Assembly: GCA_903844735.1 (NCBI GenBank)
Contig: CAIMUX010000003.1
Span: 36,207-100,206, forward strand
Reading direction: 5' to 3'
DNA from: Candidatus Eiseniibacteriota bacterium
GTDB taxonomy: Bacteria > Eisenbacteria > RBG-16-71-46 > CAIMUX01
Length of the DNA stretch: 64,000 nt
Shown here: positions 1 to 9,378 of the stretch, piece by piece
Numbering within the stretch: the stretch's first letter is position 1
Layout of the letters: each line of letters starts with the position of its first letter
The notes under the pieces: generated by a model
The model's database searches: none
What the model was told of the DNA's origin: nothing
Seen by the model: only the letters and a program-made list of their open reading frames with translations
Program-made: the position numbers and the translations under genes

Positions 1-1461
1 GCTGATACTCCCGATCTGCCCGGTCGTCTGGACATCTGTCGCAGTGTCATCGCCGGCGGGCCTGTGCCATGGGCCGGCATCTACTGCGATGGATATTTGG
101 CACTCGCGGCCGGAAACGAGGCGGAGGCCAAAGCGGCGCTGGAGCAGGCGCTCGTCGAGCGAAGCGATTTCGCCCTTGGCGCAATCCTCTATGGCGATCT
201 CGCGGCCGAGAAGGGCCGGCTGGAGACGGCGGTCTCGTTCTACAACCGCGCCCTCGCGGCCCAGCCCGAACGCATCGACGCCCGCTTCGCTCTCGGCTCG
301 GTGCTCTATCGCCTCGGCCGGGAAAAGGACCCGAAGTACTATTCCGCCGCGCTGGAGGCGTTCCGTCTCGTAGCCGAGGCCGACCCGAAATCTCCCAACG
401 GGTGGAGCCACATGGGCCTCGTTCTCAGCACCATGGGCCGGGTCGCCGACGCCGAATCGATGTACCGGCGTGCAATCGAAAAAGATCCGGAGGATCCGTT
501 TCTCTACGATGGCCTGGCATCGGTCTACGCGCGTCAGGACAAGAACGAGCCGGCCGAGGAGAACTGGCGCCATGCGATGGCACTAAACCCGGGCTACGGC
601 CCGGCGGTCATCGAGCTGGCGGCTTTGCAGGCTCGCACCGGACGGCTCGACCAAGCACTCGAGGTTCTGGAGAACGCGCGCGAGGCGGCCCGAGTAGCTC
701 CTTGGGGAGCGCGCATCCGCCGCAACCTCGGGTTCGCCTACCTGCGCATCGGCCTGGCCGAGCTGGCGCGGATTCGCTTGGAGGAGGCGGCGCAGATCGG
801 CGGTGATGCCCTCGCCGAGCTGGGAATCGCCCACCTGCGGATGGAAGCGAACGACCAGGCGGGAGCGCTGCCGGCGTTTGAGGCGGGCGCCGTGCTCGAC
901 TCGATACTCGCCTCCCCCTTCGTGCGCGCGTGGCGCACGCAGCTCACCAACGCCGCGAGCGCACAGGCCACCCCGGCTCTGTTGCGCGTCCTCGACGGGC
1001 TGGACAAACCTCGCCCGGAACGCGACGGGAAGATGGCGGCCCCGCCGGTGCCGAAGGATCTCCGCGGCACCGCGGCCACCGACGCTCTTGCCGATTTCGT
1101 TCTCAGCGGCTGGTCGTTCGCCGACGCGGCGGACACGAAGAAGAGACTGGAACACACCCCGGCCGACAGCCTCGGCGACCGGTACGACACCCCGCCTGTC
1201 CCGTTGGAGCAAGTGGCCGCTGAGTATCCCGAATCCGCCGAAGCGGCGGGACTCATCGGGACAGTGCAGGTTCTCGTAACCGTGGATGAAAAGGGCAAGG
1301 TCGTCGACGCCCGGCAGAAGGTGTGCGACGCGCCCAACATGCTTTGCGAAGCGGCGGTGACCGCGGCGCGAAAGTGGACGTTCAAGCCGGCCACCCGTTA
1401 CGGACAGCCGGTCAAGTCCGCCGTCGTGGTACCGTTCCGCTTCAGCGCCCCGGGTCGGTGA
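1..1461 (+). CDS. TPR protein with TonB-type C-terminal domain (5' end outside window)
   Basis: The reading frame is open to the first base, so the N-terminus lies outside the window; the first in-frame candidate start is the GTG at 64. The visible part is a chain of tetratricopeptide repeats (degenerate repeats with paired Ala/Gly and Tyr/Leu positions, to about codon 300). A linker rich in Pro and charged residues follows, then a C-terminal TonB-like domain of about 80 residues with the typical VLVTVDEKGKV strand and a closing AARKWTFKPA motif. Such proteins usually sit in the periplasm or envelope. TPRs bind partner proteins and the TonB-like fold can contact outer-membrane receptors, but the partner here is unknown. 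The next gene starts 40 bases downstream on the same strand. Confidence 0.85.
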   Translation, partial: ADTPDLPGRLDICRSVIAGGPVPWAGIYCDGYLALAAGNEAEAKAALEQALVERSDFALGAILYGDLAAEKGRLETAVSFYNRALAAQPERIDARFALGSVLYRLGREKDPKYYSAALEAFRLVAEADPKSPNGWSHMGLVLSTMGRVADAESMYRRAIEKDPEDPFLYDGLASVYARQDKNEPAEENWRHAMALNPGYGPAVIELAALQARTGRLDQALEVLENAREAARVAPWGARIRRNLGFAYLRIGLAELARIRLEEAAQIGGDALAELGIAHLRMEANDQAGALPAFEAGAVLDSILASPFVRAWRTQLTNAASAQATPALLRVLDGLDKPRPERDGKMAAPPVPKDLRGTAATDALADFVLSGWSFADAADTKKRLEHTPADSLGDRYDTPPVPLEQVAAEYPESAEAAGLIGTVQVLVTVDEKGKVVDARQKVCDAPNMLCEAAVTAARKWTFKPATRYGQPVKSAVVVPFRFSAPGR

Positions 1462-1501
1462 GGAGGAGCCAGGGCCGAAGCACAGTGCGGAGTGGCAACG
1501 C

Positions 1502-2656
1502 ATGAACCGGACACGGATTCTCCATCTCGCCGATCTGCACCTCGGCGCCGGGCACAATCACCTCGGACTGCGCGCAGCGGAGCGTCGCGAGGAGGCCGAC
1601 GGCCTGCTGGGCCGGCTCGTCGATTTCGCTCTGCTGCCTGATTCCGGCATCGGCGGCGTTATCATCGCCGGAGACCTGTTCGACCTGCACGACCCGCCGG
1701 CCCGGATGGTGGAGCGCGTGCTGCACGACCTCGGACGGCTCGAAGCGGGCGACGTCCGCGTTTGCACCGTCCCCGGCAACCATGACGAGTACAGCTACCC
1801 GAACGGCGTTTACCGCCGGTGGGCCGTTTCCTGGCCCGGGACCCTGGTTACCGAGCCCGCGCCGGAGCGGGTCGTCTCCTGGTCCCTCGAGGGACTGGCC
1901 GTCGACCTCTACGCCATGGCTTTCATCGAAGGACGAAGCCGCCCGCCCTACGACCGGTTCACGGTGGAGCCGAATCCGGCGCGGAAGATCGCCGTGCTGC
2001 ACGGATCCCTTGACGTCGCCTGGTCCGATCGCTCACTGCCGCTGCGCTCGGAGAACCTCGCCGCGCTGGGCGTCGACTACGTCGCCCTCGGCCACATCCA
2101 CCGACCGATGGAACGGCGGGTCGGCCCCGCTTGGGCCTGCTATCCCGGCCGGATCGAGGGAGGCGGCTTCGATGATCCCGGCGGCAGCGGCATCGTGCTG
2201 ATCGATCTGGCCGCGGATGAACTGCGCCCCCGGCGACTGTTGTTTGGGTCGCAACCTGTGCGAACCGAGGCATGGAACATCTCAGGCCTCGCCTCGGAAG
2301 ACGACATCTCCGCCCGCCTCGATGCTCTCGCCGACCCGCGCGCCATCGTGCGAGTCGTGCTCTCGGGACTGCCCGGTTTCTCGCTGCGTGTGGAGAAGTT
2401 GCTCCTGCGGTTCGCGCCGCGGTTCTTCCATCTCGAGATCACCGCCGGTGAAACAGAAGCACTGCCACCCGACCTGGAGGGGGCGGCCGCGGAGCCCACG
2501 GTACGCGGGCTTTTCGCCCGCATCGCGACGGAGAGGAGTGCCGCCGCACCGACGGCGAAGCGTGACCTGCACCAGGCGGCGCTCCGTTTCGGATGGGACG
2601 CCTTCGGTGGTGGAAGAGGCGAGGCGGCTAGCCCGACGGCCGGGGAACGGCCGTGA
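1502..2656 (+). CDS. Metallophosphoesterase, YhaO/SbcD-like DNA exonuclease
   Basis: 384 residues. The calcineurin-like metallophosphoesterase motifs are all present: HLADLHLGA near the N-terminus, GDLFD, GNHDE near residue 94 and GHIHRP near residue 197. Together they would bind the two catalytic metal ions. The C-terminal 120 residues resemble the capping and DNA-binding part of SbcD/Mre11 proteins. It overlaps the following coiled-coil ATPase by 4 bases (GTGA), so the two are very likely made together and form a nuclease-ATPase complex. The partner has a membrane hairpin, so I favour the YhaO/YhaN type over classical SbcD/SbcC. Likely role: DNA end processing or repair. Confidence 0.88.
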   Translation: MNRTRILHLADLHLGAGHNHLGLRAAERREEADGLLGRLVDFALLPDSGIGGVIIAGDLFDLHDPPARMVERVLHDLGRLEAGDVRVCTVPGNHDEYSYPNGVYRRWAVSWPGTLVTEPAPERVVSWSLEGLAVDLYAMAFIEGRSRPPYDRFTVEPNPARKIAVLHGSLDVAWSDRSLPLRSENLAALGVDYVALGHIHRPMERRVGPAWACYPGRIEGGGFDDPGGSGIVLIDLAADELRPRRLLFGSQPVRTEAWNISGLASEDDISARLDALADPRAIVRVVLSGLPGFSLRVEKLLLRFAPRFFHLEITAGETEALPPDLEGAAAEPTVRGLFARIATERSAAAPTAKRDLHQAALRFGWDAFGGGRGEAASPTAGERP

Positions 2657-5600
2657 GCCGCCCGCCTCTGCGCATCCGCGAGGTGGCTCTGGCTGGGTTC
2701 GGCCCGCACCGCGACGCGAAGCGGTTCTTCTTCCCCGAGGGATCCGGCGTGCTTCTCGGCCCCAACGAATCGGGGAAGAGCACCCTTCTCCAGGCACTCG
2801 CAGCGACCTGGTTCGGGCTGCCGGCCACGAACGATTCCGGCGGGTTCACCACGGCACACTTTCGCTCGGTTCCGGTGACCCGCGAATTCTGGGGGGAGGT
2901 GGTGTGGGAGAGCGACGGCCGCCGCCACCGTCTGCACCGCGCGTTCGAAAGCCATCGCGTTCGTTGGGTGGAGGAGACGGAACGCGGCCCCCGCGTCCTC
3001 TTCGACGGCGAGCACAACCCGTTGGCCAAGTCGCAGGCCCGTTCCATCTACCCGCCGCTCCTGCGCGAGCATCTCGGGCTCGGTTCTCTCGGCCTCTTCT
3101 TGGAGGCATTCTGCCTGGGCCAAGTCTCGACGCAGACCGATGACGTGAGCGCTGACCTGCAGCACCTCCTTTCCGGAAGTCGCACCGGCCGCACCGACGA
3201 TGTCCTACAAAGACTTTTCGACGAGGTGAAGGCACGGACCCTCGCCACCGGCGACCTCGGTCTCTTGAAGCCGGGCAACGAACGCGCCGTGAATCAGCGC
3301 GAGCCCGGCCGGATCGAGCGGCTCGACGAGGAACTCGCCGACGCCCGCGCCCGGATGGAGACGGGCCGCGTCGGCTTGGAGCGGGTCAACGCTTTGAGCA
3401 ACGAGCGGGAGACGATCGCGGTGGATCGCAAGGCACTGGCAGCCTCGCTGGAACTGAGGCGACTGAGGGTCGCCACGCTGAAACGCTGGACCATGCTGGA
3501 GGATGAACGGCGGCGGCACGAGGAGGAGACGCTCCGCGCCCTGAGCCAGCTACGCGAACTGGACGAGGTGGAAGCGAAGCGTAAGGCGGAAGAGTCGGAC
3601 GGCGACCCAGCGCGAACCGCACTCATCGAGGCTCCCCAGGATCTCGGTTCCCGGCTGGACGCCCTCGCCGCCGCCGAGGAATCACTCGCCAGGCGGCAGC
3701 GCGAGGAAGCGGAGCAGGGGACGGAGCGGTCCCGGCTCGACACGGAGGCGAGGGAGCTGCAGGCCAAGCTGGACGGCGAGCTCGCCCCTCTCCGTGGGAT
3801 GGACGACCCGGTGCGTCTCCGCCGGAATCTCGTCGAAGCGATCCGAATCCGCGATCAACGGGCAAGCGACATGGCACTCGTGAGCACCGGGATCGCAGTC
3901 ATCGAGAACCGCCTCGCCACCGAAGTCGCATGGCGCGACGATCTCGATCCGATGCTGCTTCGCGCTCGGGCCGACTCGTTCCTGCGGGACACGCGCCGCC
4001 TGGCGGCGATCGCCGAACGACGGTCGGACATCGCCGGACCGCTGGAAGGGCGGCTATTCCTTAACGACGATCGAATGGAGACTCTACGGCGCAAACTGGG
4101 GATCGAGGAACGGCTGCGTGTGATCCGCTCACGGAGTCGTGAGCTTGAAATCCAGGCGGCATGGCAAGCCGAGGCAAGGGCCCGCGCGGAAGCCGACATG
4201 GAACGGGCGCGCGCGACGGAGGCCCGACAACTGGCGGAGGCCGCCGAGGCCAGGCTGCAGGCGGAACTCGCCGAGGCTCGGACTCGGCAGGCCGCATCCC
4301 GCCGATCCGGCCCGATCAGTCCCTGGCTGTCACTTCTCGGCGCGGTCGCGGTGGGTGCGGGGATTCATTTCGGTCTCGATGAGGCCTGGCCGGCCTCGCT
4401 CGGCGCCGGCGCCGTCCTCTTTGCGCTCTTGCGGGTCGTCAACCTCTTGTTGCGGCGGGCGAGAGAGAAGAGGCTGCCGCCGGTTCCGACCGGCTCGACC
4501 ATGGATGCCCGCCGCGGGGTGGTGGAATCGAGGCAACCGGCCGTGGCATCGGCGCTCGATATGCCCATGGCTCCCCCGCAACCCGATTCGACCGCCGAGA
4601 TCCTCTCCTTGGAGGCTCTTTCCTTGCGCGCCGAGCGCGAGTCGCTTGAGGCCTCGCTGCCCGCGTTCCGTGAGCAACTGGGACCGTTTGCCGATGTCAT
4701 CGCCCCTGAGATCGAACGCCTGGAAGAACGCTGGGCGCTACTGGCCACCGAACAGGAGAAGCTGGTGGCTGAATCGAGACGCCTCCTGGAGGCGGTCTTC
4801 GGCACCGGCATGGACTCCGGTAGATCCATCGCAACCGACCCTGGTGAGGAGGACTGGACGACAATCCCCGCCTTGCGTCTGCCGGAACCGCTGCGGGATC
4901 TGTTCCGGCTTCCTCGGGCCCCGAAACCGGAAACCTGCGGCGAACTCGCAGCCTGGCTCTCGACCCTCGATGAAGCCGCCTGGAAGACCTACCGCGACGA
5001 AGCGGCAGGCCGTCGCGACCTTATCGAGTCGCTCCGCCAGGAACAGGAGACGCTGGCCCACCACGAGGCCGAGAGGCGACATGACCCGAAGGCGGAGGAG
5101 TTGCAGCAGGCCCTAGACCCGTTCACGATCGATACGCCCGACGAGGAGCTGGAGCGTCTGGCCAAAGAACGCCACCGGGTCGAGACGGACCTCCGGGACC
5201 GCGCGACACGCGCTTCGCAGATTCCGACCGAGGAAATCCTCCGCGCACGTTGCGAGGAAGCCGAGGCCGCATGCGCCGACTCCCGCGCGGCATTGCACGA
5301 CGCCTGGCCGATGGGCCCATCACCTCCGTCCACGGGCCTGCGCGAATGGGCCGACCGGGTCCGCCAGGATGTCGCCGCCGCGCGTGAGGCCGCCACCCGA
5401 TCGCGGGGACGGGACGACGCCACCGCGGGAATCCTCCGAGCGGCCGGTGCGGTGGACCGGGCCGAGATCGAGCGGCGGGAGGCCGGTGCCTCGGCAACTC
5501 TGGGGGCCGCGCGCCTCGAAATCGAACAACTTGAGTCGAACGACCCGTTCCTCGCCTCCTCGCGGGAAATCCGCGATCCGCTGGATCGCGCGATGCGCCT

Positions 5601-6237
5601 GCGCCAGACCCACGAAGCGGAAGAACGAGCCCTCGCCGACGAGACAAGGATGGACGAGTTGCTGCACGGGCGCGACGTGGCGCTCGCCGCCGAGCTGGAC
5701 ACGCGGCTGGGTGGACTCGGCCCCAACCTCGCGCAACTCGAGATCAGGATTCGCGGCATGGACGAGGAACTCGCTCGCCTGCACTTTGAGCGCGACGCGC
5801 TGGTACTTGCATACAGATGGGTGGGCGAGGCGGCGGAACGCTTCCGCGGCACCTACCGGGAAGATCTCGAGCGACGCGTTTCCGAGCAATTCGCCGCACT
5901 CACCGGTCGGGCGGGAAGGCGCGTTCACATCGACGATCGTTTTCGCTTGATCCCGGTGGAACCCGACGGAAGTGAACTCTCCCCCGCCCAGCTCTCGCAG
6001 GGTGCCCGTGACCAGCTCCACCTCGCTATCCGACTCGCGGTGGCCGATCTCCTTTCGGGGGCCGTGCCGCTGCCGCTCTTCCTCGACGATCCGTTTGTGC
6101 ATTTCGATCACGAGCGACTGGAACACCTGCGCACGGCCCTCGAACGACTCGCGGGCTCTCGCCAGTGGATTCTCCTCACACATCGGGCCGATCTTGCGAC
6201 GTGGGGTGCGCCGGTCGAGGTGGTGGCGATTCGATGA
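2653..6237 (+). CDS. YhaN-like SMC/Rad50-type AAA ATPase with central membrane hairpin
   Basis: 1194 residues, GTG start inside the stop of the preceding nuclease gene. The N-terminal half-ATPase has a Walker A motif, GPNESGKST, at about residues 36-44. Long Glu/Arg/Ala-rich coiled coils fill residues 200-540 and 640-1090. Between them lie two hydrophobic segments at about 555-602, where classical SbcC has a zinc hook. The C-terminal lobe carries the signature LSQGARDQLHL near 1113 and Walker B PLFLDDPF near 1140, with a D-loop aspartate and a late histidine (LLTHR). Head halves separated by coiled coil are typical of Rad50/SbcC; the membrane hairpin is the hallmark of YhaN-type proteins. This suggests a membrane-tethered DNA-processing complex with the upstream phosphoesterase. 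Confidence 0.88.
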   Translation: MSRPPLRIREVALAGFGPHRDAKRFFFPEGSGVLLGPNESGKSTLLQALAATWFGLPATNDSGGFTTAHFRSVPVTREFWGEVVWESDGRRHRLHRAFESHRVRWVEETERGPRVLFDGEHNPLAKSQARSIYPPLLREHLGLGSLGLFLEAFCLGQVSTQTDDVSADLQHLLSGSRTGRTDDVLQRLFDEVKARTLATGDLGLLKPGNERAVNQREPGRIERLDEELADARARMETGRVGLERVNALSNERETIAVDRKALAASLELRRLRVATLKRWTMLEDERRRHEEETLRALSQLRELDEVEAKRKAEESDGDPARTALIEAPQDLGSRLDALAAAEESLARRQREEAEQGTERSRLDTEARELQAKLDGELAPLRGMDDPVRLRRNLVEAIRIRDQRASDMALVSTGIAVIENRLATEVAWRDDLDPMLLRARADSFLRDTRRLAAIAERRSDIAGPLEGRLFLNDDRMETLRRKLGIEERLRVIRSRSRELEIQAAWQAEARARAEADMERARATEARQLAEAAEARLQAELAEARTRQAASRRSGPISPWLSLLGAVAVGAGIHFGLDEAWPASLGAGAVLFALLRVVNLLLRRAREKRLPPVPTGSTMDARRGVVESRQPAVASALDMPMAPPQPDSTAEILSLEALSLRAERESLEASLPAFREQLGPFADVIAPEIERLEERWALLATEQEKLVAESRRLLEAVFGTGMDSGRSIATDPGEEDWTTIPALRLPEPLRDLFRLPRAPKPETCGELAAWLSTLDEAAWKTYRDEAAGRRDLIESLRQEQETLAHHEAERRHDPKAEELQQALDPFTIDTPDEELERLAKERHRVETDLRDRATRASQIPTEEILRARCEEAEAACADSRAALHDAWPMGPSPPSTGLREWADRVRQDVAAAREAATRSRGRDDATAGILRAAGAVDRAEIERREAGASATLGAARLEIEQLESNDPFLASSREIRDPLDRAMRLRQTHEAEERALADETRMDELLHGRDVALAAELDTRLGGLGPNLAQLEIRIRGMDEELARLHFERDALVLAYRWVGEAAERFRGTYREDLERRVSEQFAALTGRAGRRVHIDDRFRLIPVEPDGSELSPAQLSQGARDQLHLAIRLAVADLLSGAVPLPLFLDDPFVHFDHERLEHLRTALERLAGSRQWILLTHRADLATWGAPVEVVAIR

Positions 6238-7199
6238 GCGTGGCTGGATCCGGGCGCGCCGCGCCCCGGGCTCGACGGATCGCTTTCCCGGCGATCGCGC
6301 TGCTGTTCCTCGCGGCGGCAGCCGGCTGTGGCGGGCGTCGGATTCAGCCCGCGCCCGTCCATCCTCCGCGGCTCGTCGGGGTGCGTCCGAAGGTAGGGCT
6401 CGCCCTCGGCGGCGGAGGCGCGCGCGGCTTCGCCCACATCGGCGCTCTCCGTGTCCTCGAGCAGGAGAAGATCCCGATCGATTTCGTCGTCGGCACTTCG
6501 GTCGGCAGCCTCATCGGCGCGCTCTATGCAGACCAGGGGAGGCTCATCGACGCCGAGATCACCGCCCTGGAGGTGCAGGAAGAGGATCTCTTCGACTACC
6601 GCGCCTTCGCCATCCTGAGCGGTGGCCTTGTCAAAGGCGATCGGCTGGAGAGCTTCCTTCGCGCCAAGTTGAAGCACCAGGCGATCGAGGAGATGGCGGT
6701 GCCGTTTGCCGCGGTGGCGGTCGACTTGGAGAGCGGCCGCACCGTGATCTTCCGGCGCGGCGCGGTAGCCCCCGCGGTCCACGCCTCCTGCGCCATCCCC
6801 GGCGTGTTCGTGCCTGTACAGATCGACGGCCGGACCTACGTCGACGGCGGCGTGACCAACCCGGTGCCCGCGAGCGTGGCACGCGACCTGGGGGCGGAGG
6901 TGGTCATCGCGATGGCGATCCCGCCGCCGGCTCCCGGCAAGGTCGCGAGGAACCCGCTGGGGGTGGCCTATCGCGCGGTCTCCATCATGGCGGCGGAGAT
7001 CGGAAAGCTCCGGGCCGGCGACGCCGACGTCGTGATCGAGACCCGCGCCAACCGGCAGATCGACCCGGACGATTTCTCGCAGAAGCGCGCGCTCATCGAG
7101 GCGGGAGAGGCGGCGGCCCGGGCGGCGTTGCCCGCCATCCGGGCTGCCATCGCGGCGAAGACCCGGTGGGTGCCGGTGGATTCGGTCACCTCCAGGTAG
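6234..7199 (+). CDS. Patatin-like phospholipase, lipoprotein
   Basis: 321 residues; the ATG overlaps the stop of the ATPase gene (ATGA). The N-terminus has arginines, a hydrophobic stretch and a lipobox (AAAAGC), so the protein is probably lipid-anchored. The patatin motifs are complete: oxyanion hole GGGGARGFAHIGAL, nucleophile elbow GTSVG and the dyad Asp in VDGGVTNP. Family members are acyl hydrolases acting on phospholipids; many bacterial ones resemble RssA or the NTE-type domain. It is probably co-transcribed with the YhaNO-like pair, although no functional link is evident. Substrate unknown. Confidence 0.9.
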   Translation: MSVAGSGRAAPRARRIAFPAIALLFLAAAAGCGGRRIQPAPVHPPRLVGVRPKVGLALGGGGARGFAHIGALRVLEQEKIPIDFVVGTSVGSLIGALYADQGRLIDAEITALEVQEEDLFDYRAFAILSGGLVKGDRLESFLRAKLKHQAIEEMAVPFAAVAVDLESGRTVIFRRGAVAPAVHASCAIPGVFVPVQIDGRTYVDGGVTNPVPASVARDLGAEVVIAMAIPPPAPGKVARNPLGVAYRAVSIMAAEIGKLRAGDADVVIETRANRQIDPDDFSQKRALIEAGEAAARAALPAIRAAIAAKTRWVPVDSVTSR

Positions 7200-7250
7200 T
7201 TGATCGAAGGCCACCCGGAAGACCGCGCAGAGGATCACGGAAGAGACCAC

Positions 7251-7709
7251 ATGGAAGAGCGCGTGGAAGGGCCGTATCCCTTCATCCCGTTCGAGCCGGT
7301 CGAGCATACCGCCGACCTTGCGTTCGTCGCGCGCGGGCGCACCCTCACGGAGTTGTTCACGCATGCAGCCCAAGGGATGGTCGCCTTCCTCTACGATCGC
7401 GCCACGGTTGAGCCACGGGAGGAAGAGCGGATCGAAATCATGGGTGAGGACGCAGAGGAACTGCTCGTCGCCTGGCTACAGGAGATCCTGTACCGGCATG
7501 AGATGAGGAGGCATCTGTATCGCGAATTCCGTGTCGAGTCGGCGGCGCCTCCGCGGCTGGTGGGCAGCGTTCACGGCGAGTTGTTCGACCCTGGGCGCCA
7601 CGAGATCCTCGCCCACATCAAAGCCGCGACCTACCACGACCTCGCGATTGTGACCGAGATGACCGCGGCGGGGCCGCTTCTGCGGGTGCGTGTGGTGCTG
7701 GATACGTGA
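7251..7709 (+). CDS. Archease family protein
   Basis: 152 residues from the ATG at 7251, which has GGAAGA about 6 bases upstream; a longer version would need the TTG at 7200 immediately after the patatin stop. The start EHTADLAF, the acidic middle (EEERIEIMGEDAEELL) and the C-terminal half (HIKAATYHDLAI) are the archease signature. Archease activates the RNA ligase RtcB by promoting its guanylylation and metal loading, through conserved acidic residues. No rtcB is visible in this window, so the partner must be encoded elsewhere. It ends 39 bases from a convergent gene. Confidence 0.9.
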   Translation: MEERVEGPYPFIPFEPVEHTADLAFVARGRTLTELFTHAAQGMVAFLYDRATVEPREEERIEIMGEDAEELLVAWLQEILYRHEMRRHLYREFRVESAAPPRLVGSVHGELFDPGRHEILAHIKAATYHDLAIVTEMTAAGPLLRVRVVLDT

Positions 7710-7748
7710 AGACCGGAGTTCTTCCCCGCCCGGCGGAATACTCTGCCG

Positions 7749-9362
7749 TCACGCCCGACGCGCCCCGGGCAGGAGTCGATACAACCTCCGCAACTCCGTC
7801 ACGCGGACAGCCGCGAGAAGTGAACCCGCCAAGCAGATCGCGCCACCCATGAACCCAGCACCGATGACGCCCGCCAGGCTCCCGCCGTACAGCGGCCGCG
7901 CCAGCCAAAGAAGGAGAAGCCCCGGTGCGGCGCCGAGCAGCGCCCAGGGGAGGGGCGACAAGCCGGCCCTCATCGAAGGCATACTCGGGTCCTTGCGGCC
8001 CATGAGCGGCCGCAGGAGAAGGTTCCTGGCCAGGATGGCGATCGTGTTGCCCAGGGCGAAGCCGAGAAGACCCAGATGGAAGACCTGGGCGAGCAGAAGG
8101 CTGATCGCCACGTTTCCCACCGCCACCAGGATGTCGCTGGTCGCGATCCAGCCGATGCGCCCGCGGGCGAGCAGCGTCATCCAGACCGGTGAGAGCGCAC
8201 CGTCGAGCGCCGCCGGAGCGAGCATCGCCAGCATGTACCAGTAGGAATCGTGGTACTCCGGACCGACCCACCGCAGCAGAAATAGATCCCCCAGCACGCA
8301 GGGCACGAGACATGCCGGCACCGACAGGGCGGTGGTGACGGCGACCACGCGCACCAGCGCCGCCCGACTCCGCGCCTCCTCCCCCCGCGCCTCAAGCGAG
8401 GTGAACAGAGGCATGAGCCCCGACAGCGTGGCGCCCAGGAATCCGGTGATCAGCGGGGCCCACCGCGTGCCGAGTGAGTAGTGGGTCACGGCAGTAGCGC
8501 CGTAAAGCCGTCCGATGAAGATGTTGTCCGTGGAGACGTAAAGAAGAGACGCGGCCTGGGACAGCAGGGCCATCCCGCCGTAGCCAAAGAGCTCGCGCCG
8601 TAGTTGTGGGCTTCCGAGTTGGAACCGCGGCAGCACCGGGCCGACCACCCGCGTACGTTGCGCGAGGATCATCAGCGCCGCCACCGAAACCAGTTGCGTC
8701 ACGACGAGAGCGAAGCCGTAGACGCGCAGGGTCGGCAGGAACAGGCTCAGGGCCAGGCATGTCAATCCGAGACGCCACCACGTTCCCGCCGCGCTCACGA
8801 TCGACAGCCAAACGGTGCGCCCCGTCGCCCAGATCGGGATGCTGAAGACGTTCCCTTGATCCGCAATGACCGCGGCCAGAAACACCAGCCCCACCCCCAC
8901 GGCGGCGTCCGGACGCGCGGCCTCAGAAAGACGGAGGAACCCGCAGAGCGGTAACGCCAGCACGATCCCAACCACGAGAATTACGACGCGCAGGATGTTG
9001 CTCCACCAGAACCCGGCCGCGTAGAAATCCCGCGCCGCTTCCAAGCGACCGCTGTGGAGATACAGCGTGACGTAGCGGCGCAAGGCGCCGCCGACCCCGC
9101 CGCGGATCAGTGACATGTATTCGAAGACCGAGGTGACCGCCACGACGATCCCGTACAGCTCGCGCCCCAGCTTGTGCAAGACGAACGGGGTCAGCATGAT
9201 ACTGACCACGACGGTGGAGATCCGCGCCGCAACCGCCCATACGGCGTTGTGGGAGGCCACGGAAGCGAGCCCGCGGAACCCCGGCGGCGGCGATCCCGAA
9301 GGAGCGGTGGATCCGGTACTTTCTGCGGGGAGATCGCCCGGCGGCCTGTCGGATGCGCTCAC
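7749..9362 (-). CDS. Polysaccharide/lipid flippase, MATE/Wzx-like membrane protein
   Basis: About 537 residues from the GTG at 9362, chosen because AAGGAG and GGGGAAGG lie just upstream and the preceding gene stops 16 bases away; the frame stays open upstream but would then overlap that gene. About 12-14 hydrophobic segments fill the protein, starting with an amphipathic AVWAVAARIST helix, as in the polysaccharide transport (Wzx/MurJ-like) superfamily of flippases that move lipid-linked sugars across the inner membrane. No glycosyltransferase neighbours are present, so the substrate cannot be guessed. It is the last gene of a minus-strand operon. Confidence 0.8.
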   Translation of the reverse strand: MSASDRPPGDLPAESTGSTAPSGSPPPGFRGLASVASHNAVWAVAARISTVVVSIMLTPFVLHKLGRELYGIVVAVTSVFEYMSLIRGGVGGALRRYVTLYLHSGRLEAARDFYAAGFWWSNILRVVILVVGIVLALPLCGFLRLSEAARPDAAVGVGLVFLAAVIADQGNVFSIPIWATGRTVWLSIVSAAGTWWRLGLTCLALSLFLPTLRVYGFALVVTQLVSVAALMILAQRTRVVGPVLPRFQLGSPQLRRELFGYGGMALLSQAASLLYVSTDNIFIGRLYGATAVTHYSLGTRWAPLITGFLGATLSGLMPLFTSLEARGEEARSRAALVRVVAVTTALSVPACLVPCVLGDLFLLRWVGPEYHDSYWYMLAMLAPAALDGALSPVWMTLLARGRIGWIATSDILVAVGNVAISLLLAQVFHLGLLGFALGNTIAILARNLLLRPLMGRKDPSMPSMRAGLSPLPWALLGAAPGLLLLWLARPLYGGSLAGVIGAGFMGGAICLAGSLLAAVRVTELRRLYRLLPGARRA

Positions 9363-9378
9363 GCCCTTCCCCGCTCCT

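Noticed and set aside
1502..6237. Classical SbcD/SbcC naming
   Set aside because: The coiled-coil tip has a hydrophobic hairpin rather than a CxxC zinc hook, which fits YhaO/YhaN-type proteins better.
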